A DNA stretch of 11,579 bases from an uncultured Microbacteriaceae bacterium (GCA_934661165.1 CAKUJB010000047.1:1-11579); one strand, 5' to 3'. Positions 1 through 6,963 are shown, numbered from the stretch's first letter. The notes: generated by a model not told the origin, from the letters alone. Made by a program: numbers and translations.

Positions 1-583
1 GATCACCGCCGCGCGGATCGCGCTCGTCGACGAGCTGCGCCCGTACGCCGTCAAGGCCTACACGACGATCGCGGGCGAGGGCCAGCGGCTCGAGCTCGAG
101 CTCGAGCTGACGGGGGCCGCCGACACCGCGGAGTTCGCGGCCCGGCTCGCGGCGCGCCGCAGCGACGAGCTCGACCGCGCGGTGACGCTCGTCGGACCGC
201 ATCGGGACGACCTGCGCATCGTCCTCAACGAGATGCCGGCCCGGACCCACGCGAGTCACGGCGAATCCTGGTCGACCGCCCTGTCGCTGCGGCTCGGGTC
301 CGCGGAGCTGCTCCGGCGCTCCGGCCCCGCGGGCGACCCGATCATCATCCTCGACGACGTCTTCGCCGAGCTCGACGCCCGTCGCCGCGAGCGGCTCCTC
401 GCCGCGGTCGCCGACTATGAGCAGGTGCTCGTCACCGCGGCGGTCGAGGGCGACGTGCCGGCGGGTCTCGCCGGACCGGTCATCCGCATTCGTGCCGGCG
501 AGGTCGTGGGCGAGACCGACGGGGACGCTGGGACGAATGCGCGGGACGGCGATGCCGAGGATGCCGAGCCCGCCGATGGCTGA
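1..583 (+). CDS. recF: DNA replication and repair protein RecF, C-terminal part (5' end outside window)
   Basis: RecF is an SMC-like ABC-type ATPase that binds gapped DNA and, with RecO and RecR, helps load RecA. The visible part is the C-terminal ~193 residues, read in the frame starting at base 2. Diagnostic motifs in order are GPHRDDL (near base 196), the ABC signature in its actinobacterial form SHGESWS (near 253-273), and Walker B plus D-loop IILDDVFAELD (near 343-375). The last ~40 residues are a poorly conserved acidic tail. The stop overlaps the start region of the next gene, as expected for the conserved recF-DUF721 pair. A CTCGAG triplication at 89-106 encodes a Leu-Glu repeat. The N-terminal Walker A lies outside the window. 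Identity is very secure from motifs and context. Confidence 0.96.
   Translation, partial: ITAARIALVDELRPYAVKAYTTIAGEGQRLELELELTGAADTAEFAARLAARRSDELDRAVTLVGPHRDDLRIVLNEMPARTHASHGESWSTALSLRLGSAELLRRSGPAGDPIIILDDVFAELDARRRERLLAAVADYEQVLVTAAVEGDVPAGLAGPVIRIRAGEVVGETDGDAGTNARDGDAEDAEPADG
89..106 (+). repeat. Three tandem copies of CTCGAG inside recF
   Basis: Three perfect hexamers in a row encode Leu-Glu-Leu-Glu-Leu-Glu within recF. Such a tract could expand or contract by slippage without a frameshift. Nothing suggests a regulatory role. Confidence 0.8.
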
Positions 584-1052
584 GCGCCGGACCGAGCACC
601 TCAATGTGTTCCGCCGATTCCGCGAGCGGTTCGGCGGCCGGCGCAGCCCGCGCGGCATCGTCGCTCCGGTCGCCGGCTCGCAGCCGTTCGACGCCGGGCG
701 GGATCCGAATTCGCTCGGGGCCGCGCTCGCGGGCCTCGTCGTGGAGCGCGGCTGGTCGGGCGCGCTCGCCGAGTCCGCCCTCTTCGTCGACTGGGGCGAC
801 GCGGTCGGTCCCGCCGTCGCCGATCACGCGCGCCCGGTCGAGCTCCTCGAGGGCCAGCTCGTCATCCGGTGCGATTCGACGGCGTGGGCGACGCAGCTCG
901 GCCTCATGCGCGCGCAGCTCCTGACGCGGCTCGGCGAGCGCTTCCCCGACGCGGGGGTCGAGCGACTGCGGTTTCTGGGGCCGGACGTCCCCTCGATGAA
1001 ACGCGGCCCCAGGTCCGTCCCAGGCCGCGGTCCGCGCGATACTTACGGTTGA
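576..1052 (+). CDS. dciA: DUF721 / DciA-family replicative helicase loader homologue
   Basis: This is a small basic protein of 158 residues from the chosen ATG. DUF721 proteins are now called DciA and are considered the ancestral bacterial loader of the replicative helicase DnaB; the mycobacterial member is Rv0004. Seen here are a basic N-terminal segment (FRRFRERFGGRR, about residues 12-23) and then the DUF721 core, with LVVERGWSGALAE near residue 55, a WGDAVGPAVADH stretch, and LVIRCDSTAWATQL near residue 95. That is the family order. The tail is Arg/Pro/Gly-rich. The ATG at 576 overlaps the recF stop by 8 bases, favouring translational coupling. In-frame ATGs at 537, 552 and 561 are possible alternatives, and 552 has a short GGGA five bases upstream, so the exact start is uncertain. 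Family and context are firm. Confidence 0.88.
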   Translation: MAERRTEHLNVFRRFRERFGGRRSPRGIVAPVAGSQPFDAGRDPNSLGAALAGLVVERGWSGALAESALFVDWGDAVGPAVADHARPVELLEGQLVIRCDSTAWATQLGLMRAQLLTRLGERFPDAGVERLRFLGPDVPSMKRGPRSVPGRGPRDTYG

Positions 1053-1129
1053 GCCACCATTTCCATCCCAGAGCGACGAATTCGGCGCTCAGCGGGGCGT
1101 ACAAGCCCTCGATGTCGGTCCCGCTCGGC

Positions 1130-1141
1130 TAGAATGGCGGA
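1130..1141 (+). promoter_or_regulatory. Candidate gyrB promoter -10 (TAGAAT), leaderless geometry
   Basis: TAGAAT at 1130-1135 matches the sigma-70-type -10 consensus at five of six positions. Six bases separate it from the gyrB ATG at 1142, so transcription starting seven bases after the hexamer would begin at the A of the AUG. There is no Shine-Dalgarno sequence upstream of gyrB, which fits a leaderless mRNA, a common class in actinobacteria. No good -35 element is visible. This is an inference from spacing only. Confidence 0.55.
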
Positions 1142-3172
1142 ATGACGGATTCCCAGTCGCCGGACAGCGCAGCAGCACCAGACGGCGGGGGGACGGGGGC
1201 CGGTGGGGCGGCGGCTCGCAACGCCGGACACGTGCCGAACGGCAACTACGACGCGTCGGCGATCCAGGTGCTCGAGGGCCTCGACGCGGTGCGCAAGCGC
1301 CCGGGCATGTACATCGGCTCGACGGGTCCGCGCGGGCTGCACCACCTCGTGTACGAGGTCGTCGACAACTCGGTCGACGAGGCGATGGCCGGCTACGCGA
1401 GCCGCATCGATGTGACGCTCCTCGCCGACGGCGGCGTGCGCGTCGAGGACGACGGCCGCGGCATCCCGGTCGCGGAGCACCCGACGGAGAAGGTCTCGAC
1501 CGTCCAGGTCGTCATGACGATCCTCCACGCCGGCGGCAAGTTCGGCGGCGGCGGCTACGCGGTTTCCGGCGGCCTCCACGGCGTCGGCATCTCGGTCGTG
1601 AATGCGCTGTCGAGCCGCGTCGAGACGGAGGTGCGTCGCAACGGGCACGTCTGGCGGATGGCGTTCGCGAACGGGGGCAAGCCCGTCGCGCCGCTCGAGC
1701 AGGGCGAGGCGACCGAGGCGACCGGCACGGTGCAGACGTTCTGGCCGGACGCCGGCATCTTCGAGACCGTCACCTTCGACTACGAGACGCTGCGCGAGCG
1801 CTTCCAGCAGCAGGCGTTCCTCAACCGCGGCCTCAGCATCACGATCGCCGACGAGCGCGGCGAGGAGCCGGTCAGCGCTACGTACCGCTACGAACGCGGC
1901 TTGGTCGACTACGTCGAGTACCTCAACCACGCGAAGAAGGACCACTCGGTCCACGAGGAGATCATCGCCTTCGACGCCGAGGACACCGAGCGGCGCATCT
2001 CGCTCGAGGTCGCGATGCAGTGGACGACCGCGTACACGGAGTCGGTCCACACGTACGCGAACACGATCAACACGCACGAGGGCGGCACCCACGAGGAGGG
2101 CTTCCGGGCGGCGCTCACGAGCCTCGTCAACCGGTACGCCCGGGACAAGGGCCTGCTCAAGGAGAAGGACGAGAACCTCTCGGGCGACGACGTCCGCGAG
2201 GGACTCACCGCCGTCATCTCGATCAAGCTCGGCGAGCCGCAGTTCGAGGGCCAGACGAAGACGAAGCTCGGGAACACGGAGGCGAAGTCCTTCGTGCAGC
2301 GCGTCGTCGGCGACCAGCTCGGCGACTGGTTCGACCGCAACCCGAACCAGGCGAAGGAGATCATCCGGAAGTCGATCCAAGCGGCGACCGCCCGGCTCGC
2401 CGCGCGCAAGGCGCGCGAGCAGACCCGGCGCAAGGGCCTCCTCGAGGGCGGCGGCATGCCGGACAAGCTCAAGGACTGCTCGAGCCGCATCCCCGCCGAT
2501 TCCGAGATCTTCCTCGTCGAGGGCGACTCGGCCGGCGGCTCCGCCGTCCAGGGCCGCAACCCGGAGACGCAGGCGATCCTCAGCCTCCGCGGCAAGGTGC
2601 TCAACGTCGAGAAGGCGCGACTCGACCGGGCGCTCGGCAACGCCGAGATCCAGGCGATGATCTCCGCATTCGGCACCGGGATCGGCGAGGACTTCGACGC
2701 GGCGAAGGCGAGGTACCACAAGATCGTGCTCATGGCCGACGCCGACGTCGACGGCCAGCACATCACGACGCTGCTGCTCACCCTCATCTTCCGCTATATG
2801 CGCGGCCTGATCGACCAGGGCTACGTCTACCTCGCGCAGCCGCCGCTGTACCGGCTCAAGTGGTCGAATGCGGAGCACGAGTACGTCTTCTCCGATACCG
2901 AGCGCGACGCGCTGCTCGAGCACGGGCTCGCGAACGGCAAGCGGATCCCGAAGGACAACGGCATCCAGCGCTACAAGGGCCTCGGCGAGATGAACCACCA
3001 GGAGCTGTGGGACACGACGATGAACCCGGAGACCCGCACCCTGCTCCAGGTGACGCTCGACGACGCGGCCCGCGCGGACACGACGTTCTTCACGCTCATG
3101 GGCGACGACGTCGAGGCGCGTCGCCAGTTCATCCAGCAGAACGCGAAGGACGTGCGGTTCCTTGACATCTGA
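1142..3172 (+). CDS. gyrB: DNA gyrase subunit B
   Basis: ATPase subunit of type IIA topoisomerase: it hydrolyses ATP to drive negative supercoiling by the GyrA2GyrB2 complex in the cytoplasm. The 676 residues are a usual actinobacterial length. The first ~38 are a Gly/Ala-rich extension before the GHKL ATPase domain. Visible motifs are EVVDNS (E72 and N76, equivalent to E. coli E42/N46), DDGRGIP (103-109), GGLHGVG, the TOPRIM motif EGDSAGGSA (E460), MADADVDG (D533/D535), QRYKGLGEMN, and the C-terminal KDVRFLDI. The start was chosen because it fits the -10 spacing and the family N-terminus. One oddity is residue 481, Ser in LSLRGK, where the family normally has Pro (LPLRGK or LPLKGK), close to the quinolone-associated region. 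The 3' end overlaps gyrA by 11 bases. Confidence 0.98.
   Translation: MTDSQSPDSAAAPDGGGTGAGGAAARNAGHVPNGNYDASAIQVLEGLDAVRKRPGMYIGSTGPRGLHHLVYEVVDNSVDEAMAGYASRIDVTLLADGGVRVEDDGRGIPVAEHPTEKVSTVQVVMTILHAGGKFGGGGYAVSGGLHGVGISVVNALSSRVETEVRRNGHVWRMAFANGGKPVAPLEQGEATEATGTVQTFWPDAGIFETVTFDYETLRERFQQQAFLNRGLSITIADERGEEPVSATYRYERGLVDYVEYLNHAKKDHSVHEEIIAFDAEDTERRISLEVAMQWTTAYTESVHTYANTINTHEGGTHEEGFRAALTSLVNRYARDKGLLKEKDENLSGDDVREGLTAVISIKLGEPQFEGQTKTKLGNTEAKSFVQRVVGDQLGDWFDRNPNQAKEIIRKSIQAATARLAARKAREQTRRKGLLEGGGMPDKLKDCSSRIPADSEIFLVEGDSAGGSAVQGRNPETQAILSLRGKVLNVEKARLDRALGNAEIQAMISAFGTGIGEDFDAAKARYHKIVLMADADVDGQHITTLLLTLIFRYMRGLIDQGYVYLAQPPLYRLKWSNAEHEYVFSDTERDALLEHGLANGKRIPKDNGIQRYKGLGEMNHQELWDTTMNPETRTLLQVTLDDAARADTTFFTLMGDDVEARRQFIQQNAKDVRFLDI
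3146..3164 (+). promoter_or_regulatory. Ribosome binding site and TTG start deciding the gyrA start
   Basis: AAGGA at 3146-3150, inside the 3' end of gyrB, lies 11 bases before a TTG at 3162. The next in-frame ATG at 3180 has no purine-rich sequence in front of it. This favours the TTG, giving an 11-base overlap with gyrB and likely translational coupling of the two subunits. Confidence 0.55.
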
Positions 3173-5690
3173 CCAGCCCATGGACCGGATCGAGCAGGTC
3201 GACCTGCAGCTCGAGATGCAGCGCTCGTATCTCGACTACGCGATGAGCGTCATCGTCGGGCGTGCGCTGCCCGACGTCCGCGACGGCATGAAGCCGGTGC
3301 ATCGGCGAGTCATCTACACGATGTTCGACGGCGGGTATCGGCCGGACCGCGCATTCAGCAAGTGCTCCCGCGTCGTCGGCGACGTCATGGGGCAGTTCCA
3401 CCCGCACGGCGACCGCGCGATCTACGACGCGCTCGTCCGGCTCGTGCAGCCGTGGTCGCTGCGCTATCCGCTCGCGGCCGGCCAGGGCAACTTCGGCTCG
3501 CCGGGCGACGACGGCGCCGCGGCCCCGCGATACACCGAGACCCGCATGGCGCCGCTCGCCATGGAGATGGTCCGGGACATCGACGAGGACACCGTCGACT
3601 TCCAGGACAACTACGACGGCCGGACACAGGAGCCGGTCGTGCTGCCCGCGCGATTCCCCGCGCTGCTCGCGAACGGCTCCGAGGGCATCGCGGTCGGCAT
3701 GGCGACGAAGATCCCGCCGCATAACCTCCGCGAGGTCGCCGACGCCGCCCTCTGGGCGCTCGCGAACCCGGAGGCCGGCCCCGAGGAGCTCGCCGCCGCC
3801 GTGACGCAGCGGATCAAGGGCCCGGACTTCCCGACCGGCGCGACGATCCTCGGCACCCGCGGCATCGCCGACGCGTACCGGACCGGCCGCGGCTCGATCA
3901 TCATGCGGGCCGTCGTCAACGTCGAGGAGATCCAAGGCCGCACCTGCCTCGTCGTCACGGAGCTGCCGTACCAGGTGAACCCCGACCAGCTCGCGGCGAA
4001 GATCGCGGAGATGGTGAAGGAGGGCAAGCTCGCCGGCATCGCCGACCTCCGCGACGAGACCTCGGGCCGTACGGGCCAGCGGCTCGTCATCGTGCTCAAG
4101 CGCGACGCCGTCGCGAAGGTCGTGCTCAACAACCTCTACAAGCACACGCAGCTGCAGACGACGTTCGGCGCGAACATGCTCGCGATCGTCGACGGCGTGC
4201 CGCGCACGCTGCCGATCGAGCAGTTCATCGTGCTGTGGATCGCGCACCAGGTCGACGTCATCGTCCGTCGCACGCAGTACCGGCTCACCGAGGCGGAGAA
4301 GCGGGCGCACATTCTCCGCGCCTATCTCAAGGCGCTCGACGCGCTCGACGAGGTCATCGCGCTCATCCGGCGCTCGCCGACGGTCGACGAGGCGCGCACC
4401 GGGCTCCAGGAGCTCCTCGACATCGACGAGATCCAGGCGAATGCGATCCTCGAGCTCCAGCTGCGGCGCCTCGCCGCGCTCGAGCGGCAGAAGATCATCG
4501 AGGAGGCCGACGCGATCGAGGCGAAGATCGCCGACCTCACCGACATCCTCGCGAAGCCGGAGCGGCAGCGCGCGATCATCTCGGAGGAGCTCGCCGAGAT
4601 CGCCGAGAAGTACGGCGACGAGCGCCGGACGCACATCCTGCTCGGCTACGACGGCGACGTGTCGATCGAGGACCTCATCCCCGAGGAGGAGATGGTCGTC
4701 ACGGTGACGCGCGGCGGCTACGTCAAGCGCACGCGCAGCGATAACTACCGCTCGCAGCACCGCGGCGGCAAGGGCGTCAAGGGCGCGGCGCTGCGCGCCG
4801 ACGACATCGTGTCCCACTTCTTCGTGACGACGACGCACCACTGGCTGCTGTTCTTCACGAACAAGGGCCGGGTGTACCGGACGAAGGCGTGGGAGCTGCC
4901 GGAGGGCGGCCGAGACGCGAAGGGGCAGCACGTCGCGAACCTCCTTGCCCTGCAGCCGGACGAGGAGATCGCCCAGATCCTCGACATCCCCGACTACGAG
5001 CACGCCGAGCATCTCGTGCTCGCGACCGCGGACGGGCTCGTCAAGAAGACGGCGCTGCACGAGTACGACACGAACCGCACGGGCGGCATCATCGCGATCA
5101 ACCTCCGGGAGGGCGACGAGCTCGTCTCGGCGATGCTCGCGAATGCGGGGGACGACATCCTGCTCGTGTCCCGCAAGGGCATGTCGCTGCGCTTCACCGC
5201 CGACGACTCCGCGCTGCGGCCGATGGGCCGGGCGACGAGCGGCGTCAAGGGCATGAGCTTCCGCGGCGACGACGGGCTGCTGTCGGCGAACGTGCTGTCG
5301 GCGTCGGCCGACGGCGAGCCGGCGTACGTCTTCGTCGCGACCGAGCGCGGCTATGCGAAGTCGACGCACGTCGACGAATACCGGACGCAGGGCCGCGGCG
5401 GACTCGGCATCAAGGTCGCCAAGCTCCGCGAGGATCGGGGCGATCTCGCCGGCGCCCTCATCGTCGGGACGGAGGACGAGGTCCTCGTGGTTCTTGCCAG
5501 TGGCAAGGTGGTACGCTCATCCGTCGCCGAGGTCAAGCCGACCGGGCGCGACAGCATGGGAGTCATCTTCGCCCGCTTCGAGGATGACGACCGCATTCTC
5601 GCCATCGCGAAGAACGGCGAGCGTCACCTCGACGAGGCCGCAGCGGTCACCGAGGGCGAGGACTCCGGGAAGGACACGCAGGAAGCATGA
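3162..5690 (+). CDS. gyrA: DNA gyrase subunit A
   Basis: DNA breakage-reunion subunit of gyrase, 842 residues and full length. From N to C: winged-helix core with the quinolone-determining region (HPHGDRAIYD, 80-89); catalytic tyrosine Y124 in APRYTET; tower and long coiled-coil region (about 370-500) with EIQANAILELQLRRLAALE; then the DNA-wrapping beta-pinwheel, with a GyrA box QHRGGKG at 532-538 that marks it as gyrase rather than topoisomerase IV. The C-terminal tail is acidic. Residue R85 stands at the E. coli S83 position, usually Ser, Thr or Ala; Arg there is a resistance-type substitution. D89 (E. coli D87) is retained. The start is TTG at 3162 with AAGGA upstream; ATG at 3180 would shorten it by six residues. 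The stop overlaps the next gene by an ATGA. Confidence 0.98.
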   Translation: MTSDQPMDRIEQVDLQLEMQRSYLDYAMSVIVGRALPDVRDGMKPVHRRVIYTMFDGGYRPDRAFSKCSRVVGDVMGQFHPHGDRAIYDALVRLVQPWSLRYPLAAGQGNFGSPGDDGAAAPRYTETRMAPLAMEMVRDIDEDTVDFQDNYDGRTQEPVVLPARFPALLANGSEGIAVGMATKIPPHNLREVADAALWALANPEAGPEELAAAVTQRIKGPDFPTGATILGTRGIADAYRTGRGSIIMRAVVNVEEIQGRTCLVVTELPYQVNPDQLAAKIAEMVKEGKLAGIADLRDETSGRTGQRLVIVLKRDAVAKVVLNNLYKHTQLQTTFGANMLAIVDGVPRTLPIEQFIVLWIAHQVDVIVRRTQYRLTEAEKRAHILRAYLKALDALDEVIALIRRSPTVDEARTGLQELLDIDEIQANAILELQLRRLAALERQKIIEEADAIEAKIADLTDILAKPERQRAIISEELAEIAEKYGDERRTHILLGYDGDVSIEDLIPEEEMVVTVTRGGYVKRTRSDNYRSQHRGGKGVKGAALRADDIVSHFFVTTTHHWLLFFTNKGRVYRTKAWELPEGGRDAKGQHVANLLALQPDEEIAQILDIPDYEHAEHLVLATADGLVKKTALHEYDTNRTGGIIAINLREGDELVSAMLANAGDDILLVSRKGMSLRFTADDSALRPMGRATSGVKGMSFRGDDGLLSANVLSASADGEPAYVFVATERGYAKSTHVDEYRTQGRGGLGIKVAKLREDRGDLAGALIVGTEDEVLVVLASGKVVRSSVAEVKPTGRDSMGVIFARFEDDDRILAIAKNGERHLDEAAAVTEGEDSGKDTQEA

Positions 5691-6091
5691 CGAGCGTCGC
5701 CGAACGCCTGCAGAAGAAGCCGGCCCGCAAGCCGGCCGCGAAGCAGGTCCGCCTCAAGCTGGTGTACATCGACTTCTGGTCGGCACTCAAGCTGTCCTTC
5801 TTCGTCGCGCTCGCGATCGGCATCGTCCAGGTCGTCGTGACCGGTCTGCTGTGGATCGTCCTCAACTCGACGGGCATCCTCATCGACGTCGACGGCATCC
5901 TCACCGACATCTTCAACGAGCCGGTGTCGCTCGCGAAGGACTTCTCGTTCGCGCGGGTCATGACGTTCGCGGCGATCATCGGGCTGCTCAACGTCATCGT
6001 CTTCACGGTGCTCGGCGCGATCCTCGCCGTGCTGTACAACATGATGGTGAAGATCACCGGCGGCCTGCACGTCGGCTTCACCAACTCCTGA
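5687..6091 (+). CDS. DUF3566 two-helix membrane protein
   Basis: This 134-residue protein has a Lys/Arg-rich N-terminus (residues 9-24, KKPARKPAAK and following), a first hydrophobic helix at about 32-58, a loop of ~30 residues with acidic residues (DVDGILTDIFNE), and a second helix at about 91-118 ending NMMVKITGGLHV. This is the DUF3566 pattern: a conserved actinobacterial membrane protein encoded immediately after gyrA. Its biochemical role is not established. The mycobacterial homologue follows gyrA too and has been linked to the cell-wall and growth machinery, which I recall only loosely. The start ATG overlaps the gyrA stop as ATGA, indicating one transcript and coupled translation. The tRNA-Ile gene begins 74 bases downstream. 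Confidence 0.9.
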   Translation: MTSVAERLQKKPARKPAAKQVRLKLVYIDFWSALKLSFFVALAIGIVQVVVTGLLWIVLNSTGILIDVDGILTDIFNEPVSLAKDFSFARVMTFAAIIGLLNVIVFTVLGAILAVLYNMMVKITGGLHVGFTNS

Positions 6092-6144
6092 TCCGAGGGG
6101 GGCCGGCGGGGCCGCGGGCGCGCATTCGTGCCCTGTCGGTCTGC

Positions 6145-6150
6145 TAGGCT
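6145..6150 (+). promoter_or_regulatory. Weak candidate -10 (TAGGCT) for tRNA-Ile
   Basis: TAGGCT sits 15 bases before the first tRNA base, so the predicted transcript would start with a short 5' leader removed by RNase P. No -35 element is recognisable. The tRNA could instead be read through from the gyr transcript, because no terminator hairpin with a T-tract is visible between 6092 and 6165. Confidence 0.35.
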
Positions 6151-6165
6151 TTTCCATCGGTTCTC

Positions 6166-6242
6166 GGGGCTATAGCTCAGGCGGTTAGAGCGCTTCGCTG
6201 ATAACGAAGAGGTCCGAGGTTCAAGTCCTCGTAGCCCCACCA
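6166..6242 (+). tRNA. tRNA-Ile (anticodon GAU), CCA encoded
   Basis: A full cloverleaf of 77 bases can be folded by eye. The acceptor stem GGGGCTA (6166-6172) pairs perfectly with TAGCCCC (6232-6238). The D-arm is GCTC/GAGC, the anticodon arm CTTCG with loop CTGATAA gives anticodon GAT, and the T-arm is CGAGG-TTCAAGT-CCTCG. The discriminator is A6239, followed by a genome-encoded CCA at 6240-6242. Decodes AUC/AUU. Its place after gyrA and before tRNA-Ala is the usual actinobacterial arrangement. Confidence 0.98.
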
Positions 6243-6280
6243 CCCGCAGCCTGACTGCACCTGTGTCACGACCCGCAGCC
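6242..6280 (+). repeat. Pair of 10-base direct repeats ACCCGCAGCC between the two tRNA genes
   Basis: ACCCGCAGCC occurs at 6242-6251, beginning at the last base of tRNA-Ile, and again at 6271-6280, so the two copies are 29 bases apart in a 57-base spacer. They could mark a small duplication in the spacer or bind a factor acting on tRNA-Ala expression. The sequence alone does not decide. Confidence 0.6.
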
Positions 6281-6283
6281 GGA

Positions 6284-6289
6284 TACGCT
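6284..6289 (+). promoter_or_regulatory. Weak candidate -10 (TACGCT) for tRNA-Ala
   Basis: TACGCT ends 10 bases before the tRNA-Ala gene, so a start about seven bases downstream would fall just in front of the mature 5' end. No convincing -35 element is present, and cotranscription with tRNA-Ile is equally possible. Confidence 0.35.
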
Positions 6290-6299
6290 GTGGGGGCAC

Positions 6300-6372
6300 G
6301 GGCCCTTAGCTCAATTGGTAGAGCGCCTGCTTTGCAAGCAGGAGGTCGCCGGTTCGATTCCGGCAGGGTCCA
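6300..6372 (+). tRNA. tRNA-Ala (anticodon UGC), CCA not encoded
   Basis: A 73-base cloverleaf. The acceptor stem GGGCCCT (6300-6306) pairs with AGGGTCC (6365-6371) and contains the G3-U70 wobble pair, the main alanine identity element. The anticodon stem CCTGC/GCAGG encloses loop TTTGCAA with anticodon TGC, and the T-arm is GCCGG-TTCGATT-CCGGC. The discriminator A6372 is followed by CTC, so the CCA end must be added by tRNA nucleotidyltransferase, unlike the tRNA-Ile just upstream. The accessory region begins directly after this gene. Confidence 0.98.
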
Positions 6373-6434
6373 CTCGGGGCAGACCACTGCGCGACCGAGA
6401 CATTGCGGGGGATCCTGGGCGAGTTGCCACTTCC

Positions 6435-6683
6435 TGGGGCCGTGACGCCCTCCCCGGAGTTCTCGCCGTAGCGCGTGAACGAGGCGAGATCAGCAGTGAG
6501 GCATTGTCGGAGCATGTTGCCGAACTGCCCATCGTCCTGATGCGAAATGAACTCTTCTTCACCGGAAGTCTCGATACTGCGCTGTTACGAGACCGCGTGA
6601 TCGACCGGATCATCGACGACATCTGCCTGCCTCTCCTCAAGAGCCCACCGCCACGCAGCACCTCTGCCAGACTTGCGCGATGA
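6435..6683 (+). pseudogene. C-terminal remnant of a TetR/AcrR-type regulator
   Basis: The open frame ending at 6683 encodes ~82 residues that read like the ligand-binding C-terminal domain of a TetR regulator. GVLAVARERGEIS is followed by a helix IVLMRNELFFTGSL and the closing helix VIDRIIDDICLPLL, a characteristic TetR_C ending. No N-terminal helix-turn-helix is encoded upstream; the frame simply runs back through tRNA-Ala, so the DNA-binding half is missing. There is no plausible start codon with a ribosome site. A broken gene left by a deletion or insertion next to the tRNA is the likely explanation. Assignment is by pattern recognition, without an alignment. Confidence 0.5.
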
Positions 6684-6787
6684 CGACGCTGTACACCGGC
6701 AGGATCCGCCCGCTTGCCGGCCGCGTCGAGGAGCTCGCTGAGACCGAGGTCTGCGCGACGCGTCACTCGGCTGCGCGTGTGCACTGA
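6680..6787 (+). pseudogene. Possible 5' stub of an amidohydrolase-type gene
   Basis: An ATG at 6680 overlaps the stop of the TetR remnant as ATGA and opens a 35-codon frame starting MTTLYTGRIRPLAGRVEE. Amidohydrolases often begin in this way (LYTGGRIRPL-type, the first strand of the composite domain). After about 18 residues the resemblance is lost and the frame stops at 6787. A regulator and the enzyme gene it controls, both reduced to fragments, would explain the pair. The match is short, so this is only a suggestion; it could also be chance. Confidence 0.27.
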
Positions 6788-6839
6788 ACGGGAGTCCCGA
6801 AGCTCGAGCGGGCCCCGCCCCGGCGATGCGCTCGATTCG

Positions 6840-6906
6840 GGAGGGGAACGGGCACTCGGGAGGATGAATGCGCATGCCTCGCCTTCCCGAGCCGGTCGTC
6901 CCCTCC
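6840..6906. repeat. Nested imperfect inverted repeat (67 bases)
   Basis: The outer arms GGAGGGGA (6840-6847) and TCCCCTCC (6899-6906) are perfect 8-base complements. Nested inside them, CTCGGGA (6855-6861) and TCCCGAG (6885-6891) are perfect 7-base complements, extendable by a G-U and a G-C pair. The apex holds the palindrome ATGCGCAT (6868-6875). It could be a cruciform, a structured RNA or the remnant of a small mobile repeat. No T-tract follows on either strand, so it does not look like an intrinsic terminator. Confidence 0.6.
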
Positions 6907-6963
6907 TCAATCAGTTGCGGATGGCTGTGGGGCGACTGAGGCTTTGCGATGTGCGCAGTGCGA

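Noticed and set aside
417..575. N-terminal extension of the DUF721 gene back to 417
   Set aside because: The extra residues are Arg/Ser/Pro-rich, lie wholly inside recF and lack family resemblance. The core begins after the ATG at 576, although 552 or 561 cannot be excluded.
1043..3181. A 712-codon open frame on the minus strand opposite gyrB
   Set aside because: It is the high-GC antisense shadow of gyrB: Arg/Val/Asp-rich, no recognisable domains, and gyrB itself is beyond doubt.
3129..5369. A 746-codon open frame on the minus strand opposite gyrA
   Set aside because: The same GC-driven antisense effect; composition is Arg/Asp/Leu-rich without motifs, while the plus-strand GyrA is complete.
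6092..6165. Intrinsic terminator after the DUF3566 gene
   Set aside because: Only a 4-base stem (CGGC/GCCG) with no T-tract could be drawn, which is too weak to call.
6351..6372. Duplicated tRNA-Ala 3' end as an attachment site
   Set aside because: I looked for a second copy of the T-arm and acceptor sequence downstream and found none in the window; one could still lie beyond 11579.
6311..6910. Minus-strand open frame of 199 codons across the tRNA-Ala 3' end and spacer
   Set aside because: It overlaps a certain tRNA and has Arg/Ser-rich composition with no domain or ribosome site.
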